Source of the DNA: Mortierella alpina
Lineage: Eukaryota; Mortierellomycota; Mortierellomycetes; Mortierellales; Mortierellaceae
Assembly (NCBI GenBank): GCA_029449245.1
Contig: JANATF010000009.1
Span: 744,001-808,000 of the forward strand
Reading direction: 5' to 3'
DNA: 64,000 nt
How positions within the stretch are numbered: position 1 is the stretch's first letter; every line of letters starts with the position of its first letter. Below are positions 49,490 to 63,011 of this stretch, in pieces. The notes beneath the pieces are model-generated. The model was not told where the DNA came from and did no database searches. It saw only the letters and a program-made list of their open reading frames with translations. The position numbers and the translations under genes were made by a program.

Positions 49490-51849
49490 ATGAACGCATC
49501 AAGAACCACTACTATCCCCGCCGCCTCGGCGCCTCGAGGCCAATCTTTAAGGTCGCGACTGAATCTCTCGATCGCTGTCGCGATCGCCTTGGCTTCGGTC
49601 GCTGCTTTGGTCCCCTCCGTTCAAGGAGTCCAAAGCCTCTCCCACCAAGCGCAGGCCGCTGACCTGGGCAACACTACTCTGCGAACTCTTGCGGAAATGA
49701 AGGCAGTAGAGCTCCTGGGAGACAAGAAGAAGCACGATGACGATGACGACGCTGACGATACTTCCTCCGATATTTCACTTGAGCAGCAGTATGAATGGAT
49801 CCGCCAGCGAGTGGGCACCAAGTCGCAGTATCCCCACGAGGACAGACCTAAAGGGCGATTGGCCGACACCCCCAAGGGGTATGAACTTGTGCAACTGCAT
49901 CTGGTGAGTTTTATTTTCTTTCCTTCACACTTTCCTTTGGCTTACGGTCGTCAATTGTGTGTGTGACATTGATAATCGGACGCGTCCATGCTTGTTATCT
50001 GATAATCATTCTGTTCCCTTTTTCAAATGCCGTTCGGCTCGCGTGTCCGTGGCCATCATAGGTCTGCAGACATGGTATAGGCTCACTTTTAGAGCAAAGA
50101 ACTGAGAAATTGAGCGCTACTGTGGACAAACAGTTTGCGCACATGGGTTATTTCATTCGCTAACTAATATTGATCCCTCCGCCATTCAACTGTGCCCATG
50201 CGCATGTATTGGTTGCCTCTCTATCTCATATGAACATATCAGGCTCAAGATACCCTGGATCCAAGGACTCGGCATCGTACCAGAAGCTAGTGGATAAGTT
50301 GAGTGACACTGAAGTCGATGGCTTTGACTGGATCGAAGACTGGGTGCGTATGTTCTCGTTCTCTCTTTCATGTGTTGGTAAATCTCCTGAACTAACACAT
50401 AAGATCTCGACCATGTCCCTTGAAACATAAAAAAACGAATATTAGAAAAGCAAAACCTTGTATCCACCCACTATGGACAAGCTTCTTGCTCCGCGTGGTG
50501 ACGAGGACCTGTACTCGATAGGTAATCGTTTTGCTATCAGATACAAAGCCTTCTTGGACAAGTATCCTTACACCGCGGATACCTATGAGTTCCGGAGCTC
50601 GGCCAAGTCCCGCTCCAGCCAGTCTGCTATCGCCTTTGCGCAGGGGCTTTTCCGGGACCGCGTTCTGAGCTCTCCCAAGAAGACCAAGAGAGTCCTCCTC
50701 AAGCCGATGGCTCAGCCTGTTGGCATCTTTACCATCCCTTCGGTAATCAAATTGCAGATAGACTAGCGCTAATTGCAGGCTATCATTTTCCTTCACGCAC
50801 TGACCCAATCAACATTCCGCCTGATGCACTCACACATCCCCTCTCCCATTCATCCCGTCACTAGGGCTTGGATCAGGAGATGGAAATCGAAACTTCATGC
50901 AAGAAGTGGATGGACGACGTCGATGATAACCCTGCTGTTGGTAAGCAGAGAGAGGTCTTTGAAGAACGATTCCTCCCAGCTCTTGCCAACACCATGTCAA
51001 AGGTCTTTGGTGTAAAGCTGTCTACCAAAGAGGTTGACACTATTCATCAAATGTGTGCCTTTGAGGTCGCGCTTTACGACGATGTCTCGACTTGGTGTCA
51101 GGTCCTCTTCAGGGGCTCCTCACCCGACGGCAATATCCGTCTTGGTGACGCCTTGGGTGCGGCACCTGCCAGTGACAGTGTCCTGAGGTTTGAGATAGCT
51201 GATGATCTCGAGGACTTTTACACGAACGGCCCTGGCATCCCGTTCAACCGAATCATGGCTTGCAAGCTTGGTACTTCCTTGATGGAGAGTATCGAGCTGG
51301 CATTGAGCGATAACGCTGACGAATCCAAGCTCTTCCGCGCGCATCTCAAGTTTGGACATTCAGAAACGATTATGTTCTTCTCCACGTTCTTGGTATGTCA
51401 GCATTTCTCATTTTTGTCCTATAGCGTTTGGATCATCTGAATGATTGAAAGGGGCGATTGCACAATTTAATCTTTGCATTCTTCATTAGGGTCTCTATAA
51501 CCAAGACGGCAAGCCCTTGACCGGTGATATGACAGACGAGCAACTCTCGCTCCGCGATTTCAGAGGCAGTATCTTTTCGCCTTTTTCTGCCAATATCGCG
51601 TTTGAGGTTTACAAGTCCAAGAACAATGGCGATGAAGGCTTGGTCCGTCTCTTGGTCAACGAAAAACCCTTCTCTATTCCCGGTTGTGATGGCAAGTCCT
51701 TCTGCAAGTGGTCCACTTTAAAGAGTATCCTGATCAAAGCCGGCGCTGGATGCAACATTGATGCCTGCTGTGCTGCCACCGCTAAATCGAGCGTCTTTGA
51801 GACGTTGGCTGGAACTGAGACGTGTCCCTCGACTTCCCCTGTCGCCTGA
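49490..51849 (+). CDS. Histidine acid phosphatase, MINPP1/phytase group
   Basis: Six exons (49490..49903, 50062..50074, 50243..50343, 50446..50742, 50865..51392, 51490..51849) give 570 residues. A signal peptide or anchor lies at ~25-45 (LSIAVAIALASVAALVPSVQG), followed by an acidic linker. The catalytic RHGxRxP reads CRHGSRYP (His142) and is assembled from three exons, the middle one 13 bases long. Then RSSQSAIAFAQGLF and the C-terminal proton donor motif as GHSETIMF (HSE, 440-442) appear, HAE-like as in MINPP1 rather than HD of classical phytases. The enzyme removes phosphates from inositol polyphosphates or phytate, probably outside the cell or in secretory compartments. Without the microexon the active site would be lost. 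The start is the first ATG before the signal sequence. Confidence 0.9.
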
Positions 51850-52871
51850 GACTGACAAAACCATAGGTGAGTGCTCACGATACCCTCTCATGCTACTTGA
51901 GCATGGAGACATAATAAAGCATCAGAATAGGTTTTGTCTCTCCTCTAACCTTTCAGGCAGTGTTGACAGACGATATCTGACAAACAGCGCTCCTAAAGAG
52001 CTGCAATGGGAATAATAGCTGTATCGACTGATGCGAGCAGGTATTTTTTTGGTTTGGGGTGGTAGAGGAGCATCTTCAATTCCGGGCGCAGGATGCGCAT
52101 CGAAACCTGTGGGTGGATAGTGGATAGTCAACCTGCTGCTCTCTGTCCCACCATACATGTCCCAAATGCGTGAACCTAAGCTTCATTGGACAAACGATGC
52201 CGCCTTTCGGGCATCCATCCGCACCGGCGCCTACTAGATATATAAAAATGGGATCCAAGGGCTGTATCTGAGGGCTGAGGTATCTCGTCCCGTAATGTAC
52301 TGTTCATTTTGTATTTCGATATGCCTTCGCCCTCTTCAACTATGCCTTTCATCACCTGTCTAAAAGCAGAGTAAGCAAGTGTCATTGACAAAAGTTCAAT
52401 TGGGGCGTTACCAAAAAAAATAACCCTTCACCTCGCTAGCCCCTGAAAGGCAAATTGAAGAGCAAGTGGCCAACAACTCTGACCTAACGGCCCAATCGAA
52501 CCATCGAGCTTGTGGTCTATGAGCTTTGTGATTCCCCGGTAACAGTATTTGTTGTTGAACCAAAGTTATGAAAAAAATGGAACGCTCAGAAAAATACTTT
52601 TCTGAGAGCAAACCCAGTTCGAAAAAAAAAAGGAGCAGAGTGACAGAAAATGAGGGTTCCAGCGCCCAGCGCGTGTATATATGAACCCCTGTGGTCGTTT
52701 AATAGATAGCGTGAGGAAGGTAAAGACGGAACGAGGTTGGTTTTAAGAATGAAGTCTATGGGATCCATGCTTGTGGTATCGAAGAAGGAACGAGGGTAGC
52801 TATCGGTATGCGCGGTGATATCTTTGGAACATCTTTAGTGCGTTTCTCCCGAAATACTTGAAGTTCGCTGT
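51850..52871. other. 1-kb convergent spacer
   Basis: This lies between the phosphatase stop and the stop of the LysM protein. Only short open frames are present; A-rich runs at 52411-52419 and 52622-52631. No gene or repeat is recognised. Confidence 0.5.
51913..51918 (+). terminator. Poly(A) signal AATAAA, phosphatase gene
   Basis: The hexamer lies about 64 bases after the stop codon. Confidence 0.55.
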
Positions 52872-53670
52872 CTAAAGCATGTAAGCAATTGACAGCAAAA
52901 CTCCGGCACTGGCAAGCATCATCGAAGCCCTGGAGCTGGCGGCATCGCTGGCGGGAGGTGCGACAGCAGGTACTGTGGCCTTAGGTGAGGTAGAGGGAGC
53001 TGAAGCAGAGGCAGTGGGGACACTGGGAGCACTGGGAGCACTGGAGGCACTGGGAGCAGAGACAGCGCTTGTCGCGGCGCTAGGAGCAGCAGAAGGAACA
53101 GCTGCGGTTGGAGTGCCCGCAACTGGGACGAGAGGGGGGACGCCACCCTTAGGAAAGTATGGGCTGGCTGGATCCCATCCTGAAGTGCCGTTGGCGAAAT
53201 TGATTGGCGGCATCATCAAGCACGAAGTAGGGCAGACTTCGCCAGGTTTGATGGACACGCAGATAGGATGTCCAACATCTTTTTGACAGCACAAAGAACA
53301 TGGACTGGCTATCAGTCTTTGAACAGCCACGAACAATCTGGCAAAAAGGTTTATAGGACTTACCGAGGTTAAGGCAGTCCGCACGAAGTTTTCCGTTCCA
53401 CTCCAGAAGTTGCGCGAAGGTGGCACCATGCCTTGTCGCGAAATCAGCACAGCCGGTATCAGCAACTATTATTAATACCCAAACAAAGAGCGAGAGGTTT
53501 GAGCCATTGCTCTATGTGCTTGCAGCGATTAAGCGAGCAACTGGAGGTTGCGTGGAGGGCTTACGCGAAACAATCTGCGACTTGGTGCATCCTTTGATGG
53601 GTTCTGGGACAACTGCCATGACCTGGGAGGCACAGAGGGCAAGAGCAGCGACGGAGAGAGAGAACTTCAT
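52872..53670 (-). CDS. Small secreted LysM protein with probable GPI anchor
   Basis: Three exons (53670..53565, 53465..53364, 53278..52872) give 204 residues. A signal peptide opens the protein (KFSLSVAALALCASQVMA). The first two exons plus the start of the third form a single LysM-like module: CTKSQIVSLADTGCADFA, then LEWNGKLRADCLNLDVGHPICV, with the Cys pairs typical of fungal LysM. A Ser/Ala/Pro/Thr-rich stalk follows. The C-terminus ASSRASMMLASAGVLLSIAYML has the small-residue site plus hydrophobic tail of a GPI signal. LysM modules bind chitin or related glycans, so a cell-wall or surface role is likely. Only exon 3 stands out as an open frame; the LysM is visible only after splicing. 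Confidence 0.82.
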
Positions 53671-54512
53671 GATGAGAGTGATTGTCGTAGGATAGGTGGT
53701 CGAGATAAGGTGGGGGAGCGAAAGTATGGACAGGGATGGAGGAGTGTGTAGGAACAGGAAGGGGAGCTGGATGTCTGAAGAGAAAAGAAGAGAAAAAAAG
53801 AAAAGGGTCAGCAGCCATCATCAATATTTAAATGCCACCCTCTGGCGAGAGTCTCTCGGAAGATCGTTGTGGCTGGCTATTAGTAGACAGTTTTGAGTTC
53901 AATCCTTGGTTCATCTCCAGTGTCAGCACACCGGCCGAAAAAAGGCTTCCACAGGTACGCGCATAAAGCGTCCTTTGTGCTCATGCCTAGAATCTGCTCC
54001 TCGAAAATTGCTTACAACTTACCGAAAAATCACAGTGGTGCTCTCAATTGCCTCCATCCACACACTTCTTCCAAGTGCAGCAGACCCCAAAGGATTAATT
54101 TAATTTCTGAACCTAACCTACATGGTGATGCACATGTCGTCCTTGCAGCAAGCACGCGGCAGACACTGAGGCGGCACATCACAGCTGCAGTAGACAAGAT
54201 TGGTCCAGCCTGCGCGGTGCATTCTTCATGTTTCTTCATGTTTCTTCATGTCCTTGAGGAACGCTTTTCATTACATCCACATTGAGGAAGTATGGTCATT
54301 TGATTGGTAGAAAGCTTGCGTTGCTCGCTTTTGTGTTACACTGACCATAAAAGCAGCCGCCTGTGTTCAACCTCTCTGGCATGAATTAGAGCACCTGTAT
54401 TAACCGTGTCCAACCTTGAAGCTTGTTCATGTGAGCCGCCTATGGCTAGAGACTTTTATTACGTGATACTATGGGTGATTACTATTATACAAGATGAGAA
54501 GTCCGGGCAGTC
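53671..54512. other. Spacer: LysM promoter and LUD-1 3' flank
   Basis: These 842 bases carry a GA-rich leader (CT on the sense strand) near 53680-53810 and a 10-base unit repeated about three times (TTCTTCATGT, 54223-54252). No gene is seen. Confidence 0.45.
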
Positions 54513-55472
54513 TTAGAAACCAAGGGCGCTGTCCTTCACCAAGACGACCTGAATGCGGTCTGGGCTGAAGGGGTTGGCCTTGCGGATGACCTCATAGTTG
54601 ACAACAGCCGAGGCGGGGACGCCATAGGCATCGCGAGCACGCGCACTCTCGGCAGCGAGAGCAAATTCGTTGGTGCGGGTCCAGGCCTCTTCCTCATCCT
54701 TGACAATCTTGTTGGCACCCACAACGACAATAACGTTGGCTGCTCCAAACGCAACACCACCAACCTTGGAGCCTGACAAATCGGCATGGGCAAGCTTGCC
54801 GTCCTCGGTGACAGCGGACATGGAGGTCAGGTAATAGTCAACGGTCGATCCGATAGTGCGGCGGAGCTCACCCTGCTTGGCCTGATCGCTCTCAGCGAGG
54901 ATGGTGGCGTGCACGTTGTTCCATGGTCTGTAAAATTATGAGGCAGAAGATTGGTTGTTAGAAAGACTTGTTCAAGGAGTGGTCAAGCTATGGAGTACAG
55001 AAACATGATCAATAACTTACGTCTCGCCCTTGAGGTAGGTAATAAATCCAATCTCCTCGAGCGTGGTGCTGTGAGCATTGTTAACCGATGCACCGGATGG
55101 GATAAGACTCTTCAAAGTATCGAAGGCTGCGCCACGGCTCTCGACGACATGAACCTTGAAGCCATTGGCCTCGAGACCTGCCTTGGCGGCAGCGACACGG
55201 TCCGCGCTCGCGGGCTTGGAGTAGAGGTGGCCGGCAAGTGCAGCCAGTTGAGTATCAGACTTGACAAGGGCTGCGAAGGTATGGTTGGTGTGAGTGTTTT
55301 CTGGGTGCGAGGGAGCCGATGTCTTGATAGAAGCCAGGACGGGAGCAGCCGAGGGAGCAGCTGCTGTTGCAGCAACGGGGGCAGCGGGCTTAGCCGTAGA
55401 CGCGACCTTCTTTGCGCTCTTCTTGGCGTCCGACTTGAACAAGTTTTTGATTTGCTTGATGAGGGAAGGCAT
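54513..55472 (-). CDS. LUD-domain protein 1 (LutC/YkgG-like)
   Basis: Two exons (55472..55021, 54927..54513) give 288 residues. A Lys/Ala-rich N-terminus (first ~50 residues) precedes the LUD domain. In it, ADRVAAAKAGLEANGFKVHV, SLIPSGASVNNAHSTTLEEI, SKVGGVAFGAANVIVVVGAN and DEEEAWTRTNEFAL are the readable blocks. The family (DUF162) includes bacterial LutC/LldG of lactate utilisation. The eukaryotic members have no settled function, so none is assigned. It is paired with a paralogue 700 bases away on the same strand, roughly half identical by eye in the core. The intron falls after KGET, at a different place from that in the paralogue. A TATA box lies 184 bases upstream. Confidence 0.85.
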
Positions 55473-56171
55473 GTTGCTGATGTGTATCTTTGAGGCTGTA
55501 GGTGAGGGGAAAATAGAGAGAGCGAAGAGAGAGAGAGAGGAAGATAATAGAGCGTTGTTTTGCGAGACTCAGATGAATGTAAATACTGGTAGTGATGAAG
55601 GCAGTAGACCTGTTGCTGTTGGTTGATGTCTTTCTGTCCTGGTGGATATCCCGACCTTTTATATCTTTTGTGCTTCCTCCGAAGATCATTTTGGATTTCT
55701 CATTCGCGATTTCAAATCATGATACTTTAACAATTGTGGCTTGATGGGTCCTTCGTGAGGGCCACAGACATTGCTGACTGTCCAAGTGTAATAGGGTTGA
55801 GGAACATTTAAAGTCAGCAATTAGTCCTCTCCTGCTGCTGAGCTGCAAGATGCGTGTTTGTACTAGCACAGTAGCTGGTGCTCAAGTTGGCAACTAAGCG
55901 GGCAGGGAAAGGGAGGGAAACTGCAATGATGAACATTGCAGTACTGTACCACGAGTTTGTATGTCTCAAGATCCAGGGTGTTTCTTTTCAGGTACAACTG
56001 GAGATAGTATTGTATATACAGTACTGTATATTGTATATTCTCAGAGCAAACAAAATAGTCTATAACAAGAACACCGGCAGCAGCACATAGCATAGGCGAA
56101 ATGATATCGGCGCATGGGAGTAGAGCACAAGTATATATTGTTTATTCCTGGTCAACAAATTCTAGGCCGAT
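55473..56171. promoter_or_regulatory. Spacer between the two LUD genes
   Basis: These 699 bases include the LUD-1 promoter and the LUD-2 3' flank. An AT-rich stretch of TATATAC/GTATATT steps lies near 56010-56040. No gene is seen. Confidence 0.45.
55656..55663 (-). promoter_or_regulatory. TATA box of LUD-1
   Basis: TATAAAAG on the minus strand lies about 184 bases before the ATG, followed by a CT-rich leader. The position suits a TATA box with a longish leader. Confidence 0.45.
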
Positions 56172-57102
56172 CTAGTATCCCAATGCCTCCTTGATCAACA
56201 CCACTTGGATACGGCCGGGAGTCGTGGGATTGGCTTGACGCAAAACCTCGTAGTGGGTGATATAAGAGCTGGGCATCTTGTACGCCTTGCGTGAGAATGC
56301 GCTGACACCGGGCAAGCAATGTTGCTCAATGCGGTTCCAAGCCTCAGCCTCGTCCTTTACGATCTTGTTTGATCCAGAGACGACAATCACGTTGCCGGCA
56401 CCATAGGCGACACCGCCAACTTTGGTTCCTGAAAAATCGCCGTGAGCCATCTCGCCGTTCTCGGTGATGGCGCTCATGGATGTCAAGAAGTAGTCGACAG
56501 TCGTGCCCAGCTTGCGGCGAAGCTCATCCTGTTTGGCGGGGTCCTTTTCCTTGAGAATGGTGCCGCGGATGTTGTTCCAAGGGTGGTTGTTCTCCATCAG
56601 ATAATTGATATATCCAATTTCTTCCAGAGTCGTGCTATAAAGCAATAGTAAAAGGACAGTATCAGCGACTGGCTGTCAGAATAACGAACATGGAAGAGGA
56701 GAGGCACCTGACTCACCTATGAGCGCTGTTGACAGTGGATCCGGCTGGGATTAGACTCTTCAGCTTCTCGAAGGCATCATCTTTGTCCTTGGCAACATGG
56801 ACCTTAAAGCCTCGAGCCTCTAATCCGTTCTTGGCTTTCTCGAAGCGTTCGTCGCTCACAGCGTTGCGATACTTGGATGTGCTGTAATGTGCCAGCTGAG
56901 GGTCGGACTTGATCAGCCCTTCGAAAGTGACATCCTCGAAGGTGTTCTTGGGGCGGGCACTCTGGCGGTCGGAGGTCGAAGTTGAGAAAAATGATGTGCG
57001 GAGAGATGTTGATGCAGGCGCAGGAGCAGCTCGGACGGGAAGCACCAAAGCGCTAGAGTTCATGAGGCCAAAGGCCTGTCGGCGAAGTGCGTTAAAAGAC
57101 AT
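56172..57102 (-). CDS. LUD-domain protein 2, probably mitochondrial
   Basis: Two exons (57102..56717, 56634..56172) give 282 residues. The N-terminus MSFNALRRQAFGL...RTSFFSTSTSDRQ is rich in Arg, Ser and Ala without acids to ~45, a good mitochondrial presequence. The LUD core follows: EKAKNGLEARGFKVHVA, SLIPAGSTVNSAHSTTLEEI, GTKVGGVAYGAGNVIVVSGS and DEAEAWNRIEQHCL. Compared with LUD-1, the presequence differs completely and the intron lies 19 residues earlier (inside NSAH|STTLEE). The start was placed at this ATG because the longer open frame upstream lacks family or targeting features. The molecular role is unknown; relation to bacterial lactate-utilisation proteins hints at redox or oxidative carbon metabolism. 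Confidence 0.85.
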
Positions 57103-57490
57103 ATGTGCTGGTGGTTGTTCTTGATAGATGCGTGAGTGATGGGAAAAGAGATAGCTGGTATCGTATTTAACTGGATCGAGGATCGCGTTGGTCACCAAGA
57201 GCTTGAGGCGCAGATGTGGCTTGCGGCACCGCTGTCAGTCAGCACAATAGGGCTGGGTTGGTCATCAAGGTTTCCTGATTGGCTGTCACCTGCGAACCGC
57301 AACTCAGCCTTTTGACAAACAGGATCCTCGTTGTGTTCATATCCGATCGCGCACTGGCAAATGCGCAAACCACTGTCTTTTTACGGAAATGGCGTTGTCA
57401 AGTGCGGCCAGTCTACGCTTCCCCTCCTTTTCTTTTTGCTCCTGTTCTCGGGTCTTCAATCCGCACGCAAGCAAACAAGGAAGCACCCCA
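57103..57490. other. Spacer: divergent promoter, LUD-2 / thioredoxin relic
   Basis: These 388 bases lie upstream of LUD-2 on the minus strand and of the thioredoxin relic on the plus strand. No motif is recognised. Confidence 0.35.
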
Positions 57491-58150
57491 ATGGCTATCA
57501 AGAAGATCGCAGACTTGGACAAGTTTCTCAGACTTTCGAATCCACCGATCTGACAAACTTGTATGTATCAGGTCGCTGCTGTATGTTGCTTAAGACGAAA
57601 ATGAAATCTGCTGTGTCTCCTTCAACTATAGAGTATCGTGTTCTTCACTGCGGCATGCCTCTTCTAGGTCGCGTGTAGTCTTGGAGCGCCAGCCCGCGAT
57701 CATTGATCATATTTTACCCTCTGCTTAGATCAAAAAGAGATCCTGCCGAGTCATCCGGCCCGTCGTCGAAAAGATGTCAAAGAAGCATCAACCGTGGTCT
57801 TAGTCGAAGTAGGCAGTAGTCCACAAAGACAGGGATCCCATAGCAATTGAAGCACTGTGCCAGGAGCATTCTCACAGCAGTCCTTTACTCTATCGCTAGG
57901 GTGACATTGACGAGTCTAGTGACATCGCTGTAGATCTTGGGATATCAAGCACGTAAGGCTCAATTGCATTCGGGCGACAACGAAGTAGAATACAAGTATG
58001 AGTGATGTGCTGACAAAGAATCTTTTGCGGCTGATAGCTCACCATCCATGCATAGTCCTACCTTCCACTTTTACAAGGCCACCGATAAGATTGACAGATT
58101 CTCTGGTGTAGATGAAGCCAAGCTCACTGCGTTGACGGAGAAACACCTGC
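57491..58150 (+). pseudogene. Decayed thioredoxin gene (paralogue of the downstream thioredoxin)
   Basis: Successive plus-strand fragments, in different frames, read like one thioredoxin. MAIKKIADLDKF is followed, one base out of frame, by QTFESTDLTNL. Then comes SIVFFTAACL (about 57631-57663, like VVVDFTA-WC), then CRVIRPVVEKMSKKHQ (about 57743-57790). Out of frame again is TVVLVEV. Finally PTFHFYKATDKIDRFSG followed by LTALTEKHL (about 58057-58150) corresponds to PTFQLFKASKKIAEL in the intact gene. The first active-site Cys is not recovered and several stops intervene. No PITH part follows. The order and spacing match the intact thioredoxin just downstream, so this is read as a broken tandem copy. 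A spliced functional gene is unlikely because frame changes occur within a few bases with no intron possible. Confidence 0.7.
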
Positions 58151-58276
58151 GGATAGAATATTATCGAGCGCGTTCGCTCACTTCTGTAATACGCGTCACG
58201 TCCAGTTTTTTTTGCTTGCGTCTCCATTTTGCGTTTTGTCACATTCCTCACTCTCTCCATCCACACCCACCTCAAC

Positions 58277-59739
58277 ATGCCAGTCAAAGGAATCACCAGC
58301 CAGGCAGAGTATCAGAGCATTCTCTCAGCAGCAGGAGCCACAAAACTCGTAATGAATAGCCCCATGCAGTGTCGTTTGGCTGTCATTGTCTGTCATGGCA
58401 TTGGCGCAAAGTAGCTAACCACCTCCATGTTCATCTAAAACCCATGTCTATGCATCTAAAGGTCGTTGTTGACTTTACAGCTGTAAGTCATTCTGAACAG
58501 AACAACAGCCGCGAAGCATCGAATGAAATGGATTTTAGCCGCTACCTCTTGTGCATACGCTAATCAACGTCGTGTTCCTGGTGCGTCATAGGCCTGGTGC
58601 GGACCATGCCAGACGATCAAGCCTATTTTCGAGAAGCTGTCAAACCAGTACCGTCATGTTGTTTTCGTCAAGGTAAAACTTCAACTCAAGCCCGGCAATT
58701 ATCACTGCTGCATGTGCGGATTTGGAGGCAATACCTAACGGCATGGATCCCCTCTTCAAATAGGTCGATGTGGATGAGTTCCAGGAGGTTGCTGCGGTCG
58801 CTGGAGTTACAGCCATGTACGCTATCAAAAGGCGAGCATGGGCGAGTCATGTCTATTCACCAAGGCTCGTAACTAATCGGCAAACATTCTTTGAATAGGC
58901 CTACATTCCAGCTTTTCAAGGCATCCAAAAAAATCGCCGAACTAAAGGGTGCCAACGCCGCAGAGCTCGAAAAGCTCATCAAGCAACATCAGGGACCGGT
59001 CGAGGATGCTGCCGGTGGATCAGGATCTAGCGTCTTGGTGGCGGGACAGAGCGACATTGCAGACCAGATCACGTTAAACCAGGTCGACTGCCTGAACCAG
59101 CAGACCGCCAACCATATCAAAAACGCCCTCAAGGCTGACGAGACCTACTTGGAGAGTGATGTCGATGAGCAGCTCATTATTTCTGTACCTTTCAACCAGG
59201 TAACTAGGTCGACCGCGCTCTTTGTCTTGATAGGCAATCGATCGATATTCTGTAGACTGATCCATTTTTTTTGTTTCGGCGCTTGTTAGTCTGTCAAGCT
59301 GCACTCTATCAAGATTGTTCCTAAGGATATTGGTAAAGCTAAAGGACGCTTGCATCAAATGCTGGAGTGACAAGACTCATGTGCTTTCTAAGGGCGCTTT
59401 CTCACCAACTGTGAGGTACCTCTGTATATTGTCTATATGTCCATAGCTCACGCACCCAAGACAATCAAATTGTACGTTAACAAGTTGACGTTGGGATTTG
59501 AGGATGTCGACAGCGTGGTGGAAACCCAGACCGTCGTTCTGTCAGAGAAGGACTACGAGGGCAACGGATTGATCTCGCTGCGCTTCGTGAAATTCCAGAA
59601 CGTGACGAGCGTGATTCTGTTCATTGTGGACAACCTGGGTGACGAAGAGACGACACAGATTCAACAGCTCCAGTTTATTGGCAGCTCGTTGGACGGAACT
59701 GACATGTCAGCCCTCAAGAAGGTGGAGCATGAACACTAA
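58277..59739 (+). CDS. TXNL1: Thioredoxin-PITH domain protein (TXNL1-like)
   Basis: Seven exons (58277..58348, 58462..58482, 58592..58672, 58764..58816, 58899..59199, 59290..59332, 59447..59739) give 287 residues, next to human TXNL1 at 289. The thioredoxin domain (~5-105) has VVVDFTAAWCGPC with the active-site C34-G-P-C37 and the cis-Pro motif MPTFQLFKA. The PITH domain (~120-287) shows NQVDCLNQQ, DEQLIISVPFNQSVKLHS, APKTIKLYVN and LRFVKFQNVTSV. In animals TXNL1 is a redox-active cofactor bound to the 26S proteasome. Exon 2 is only 21 bases (VVVDFTA). Every joint is in phase and restores a conserved block. A broken thioredoxin copy lies just upstream; convergent with the GH47 gene. Confidence 0.93.
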
Positions 59740-59826
59740 ATGGAAGCGCTGCCACAGCAGTGAATGGAGTAGAAGGTAGCGACTCTGTGTTCCGGTTTTC
59801 AAGGATCCTCGACTCAGCTTCAAAGT

Positions 59827-59832
59827 AATAAA
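59827..59832 (+). terminator. Poly(A) signal AATAAA, TXNL1
   Basis: The hexamer lies 88 bases after the stop, about 100 bases before the converging GH47 stop. Confidence 0.5.
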
Positions 59833-59934
59833 GTCGGCTATGATCAAGACATTGAGAGCTCAGAATGAATTATAAACATCAACCGGCTATCTTCCAGAGC
59901 AATTCACTTGTTTCGAATGAGGGCAGACAGGATT

Positions 59935-62793
<2,859 letters not shown>

Positions 62794-63011
62794 ATGTCCT
62801 GAGGTACTGCTATCCTGCTGGTCAAGGGAGAGGAGAAGAGTGCACTCAAGACGGAAAGTATTGCAAAGAGTGGCAATGACCTTGAGGCATGAGCGATGCC
62901 AGATGCAGAAGGATGGGATTGGAAATGCACGCACGACTCCATTTGCCAACCCCCTTCTTCATTTTCTCCCTTTTTTTTTCCGATGATTGTTGTATTTGAG
63001 CTCTATACTGA

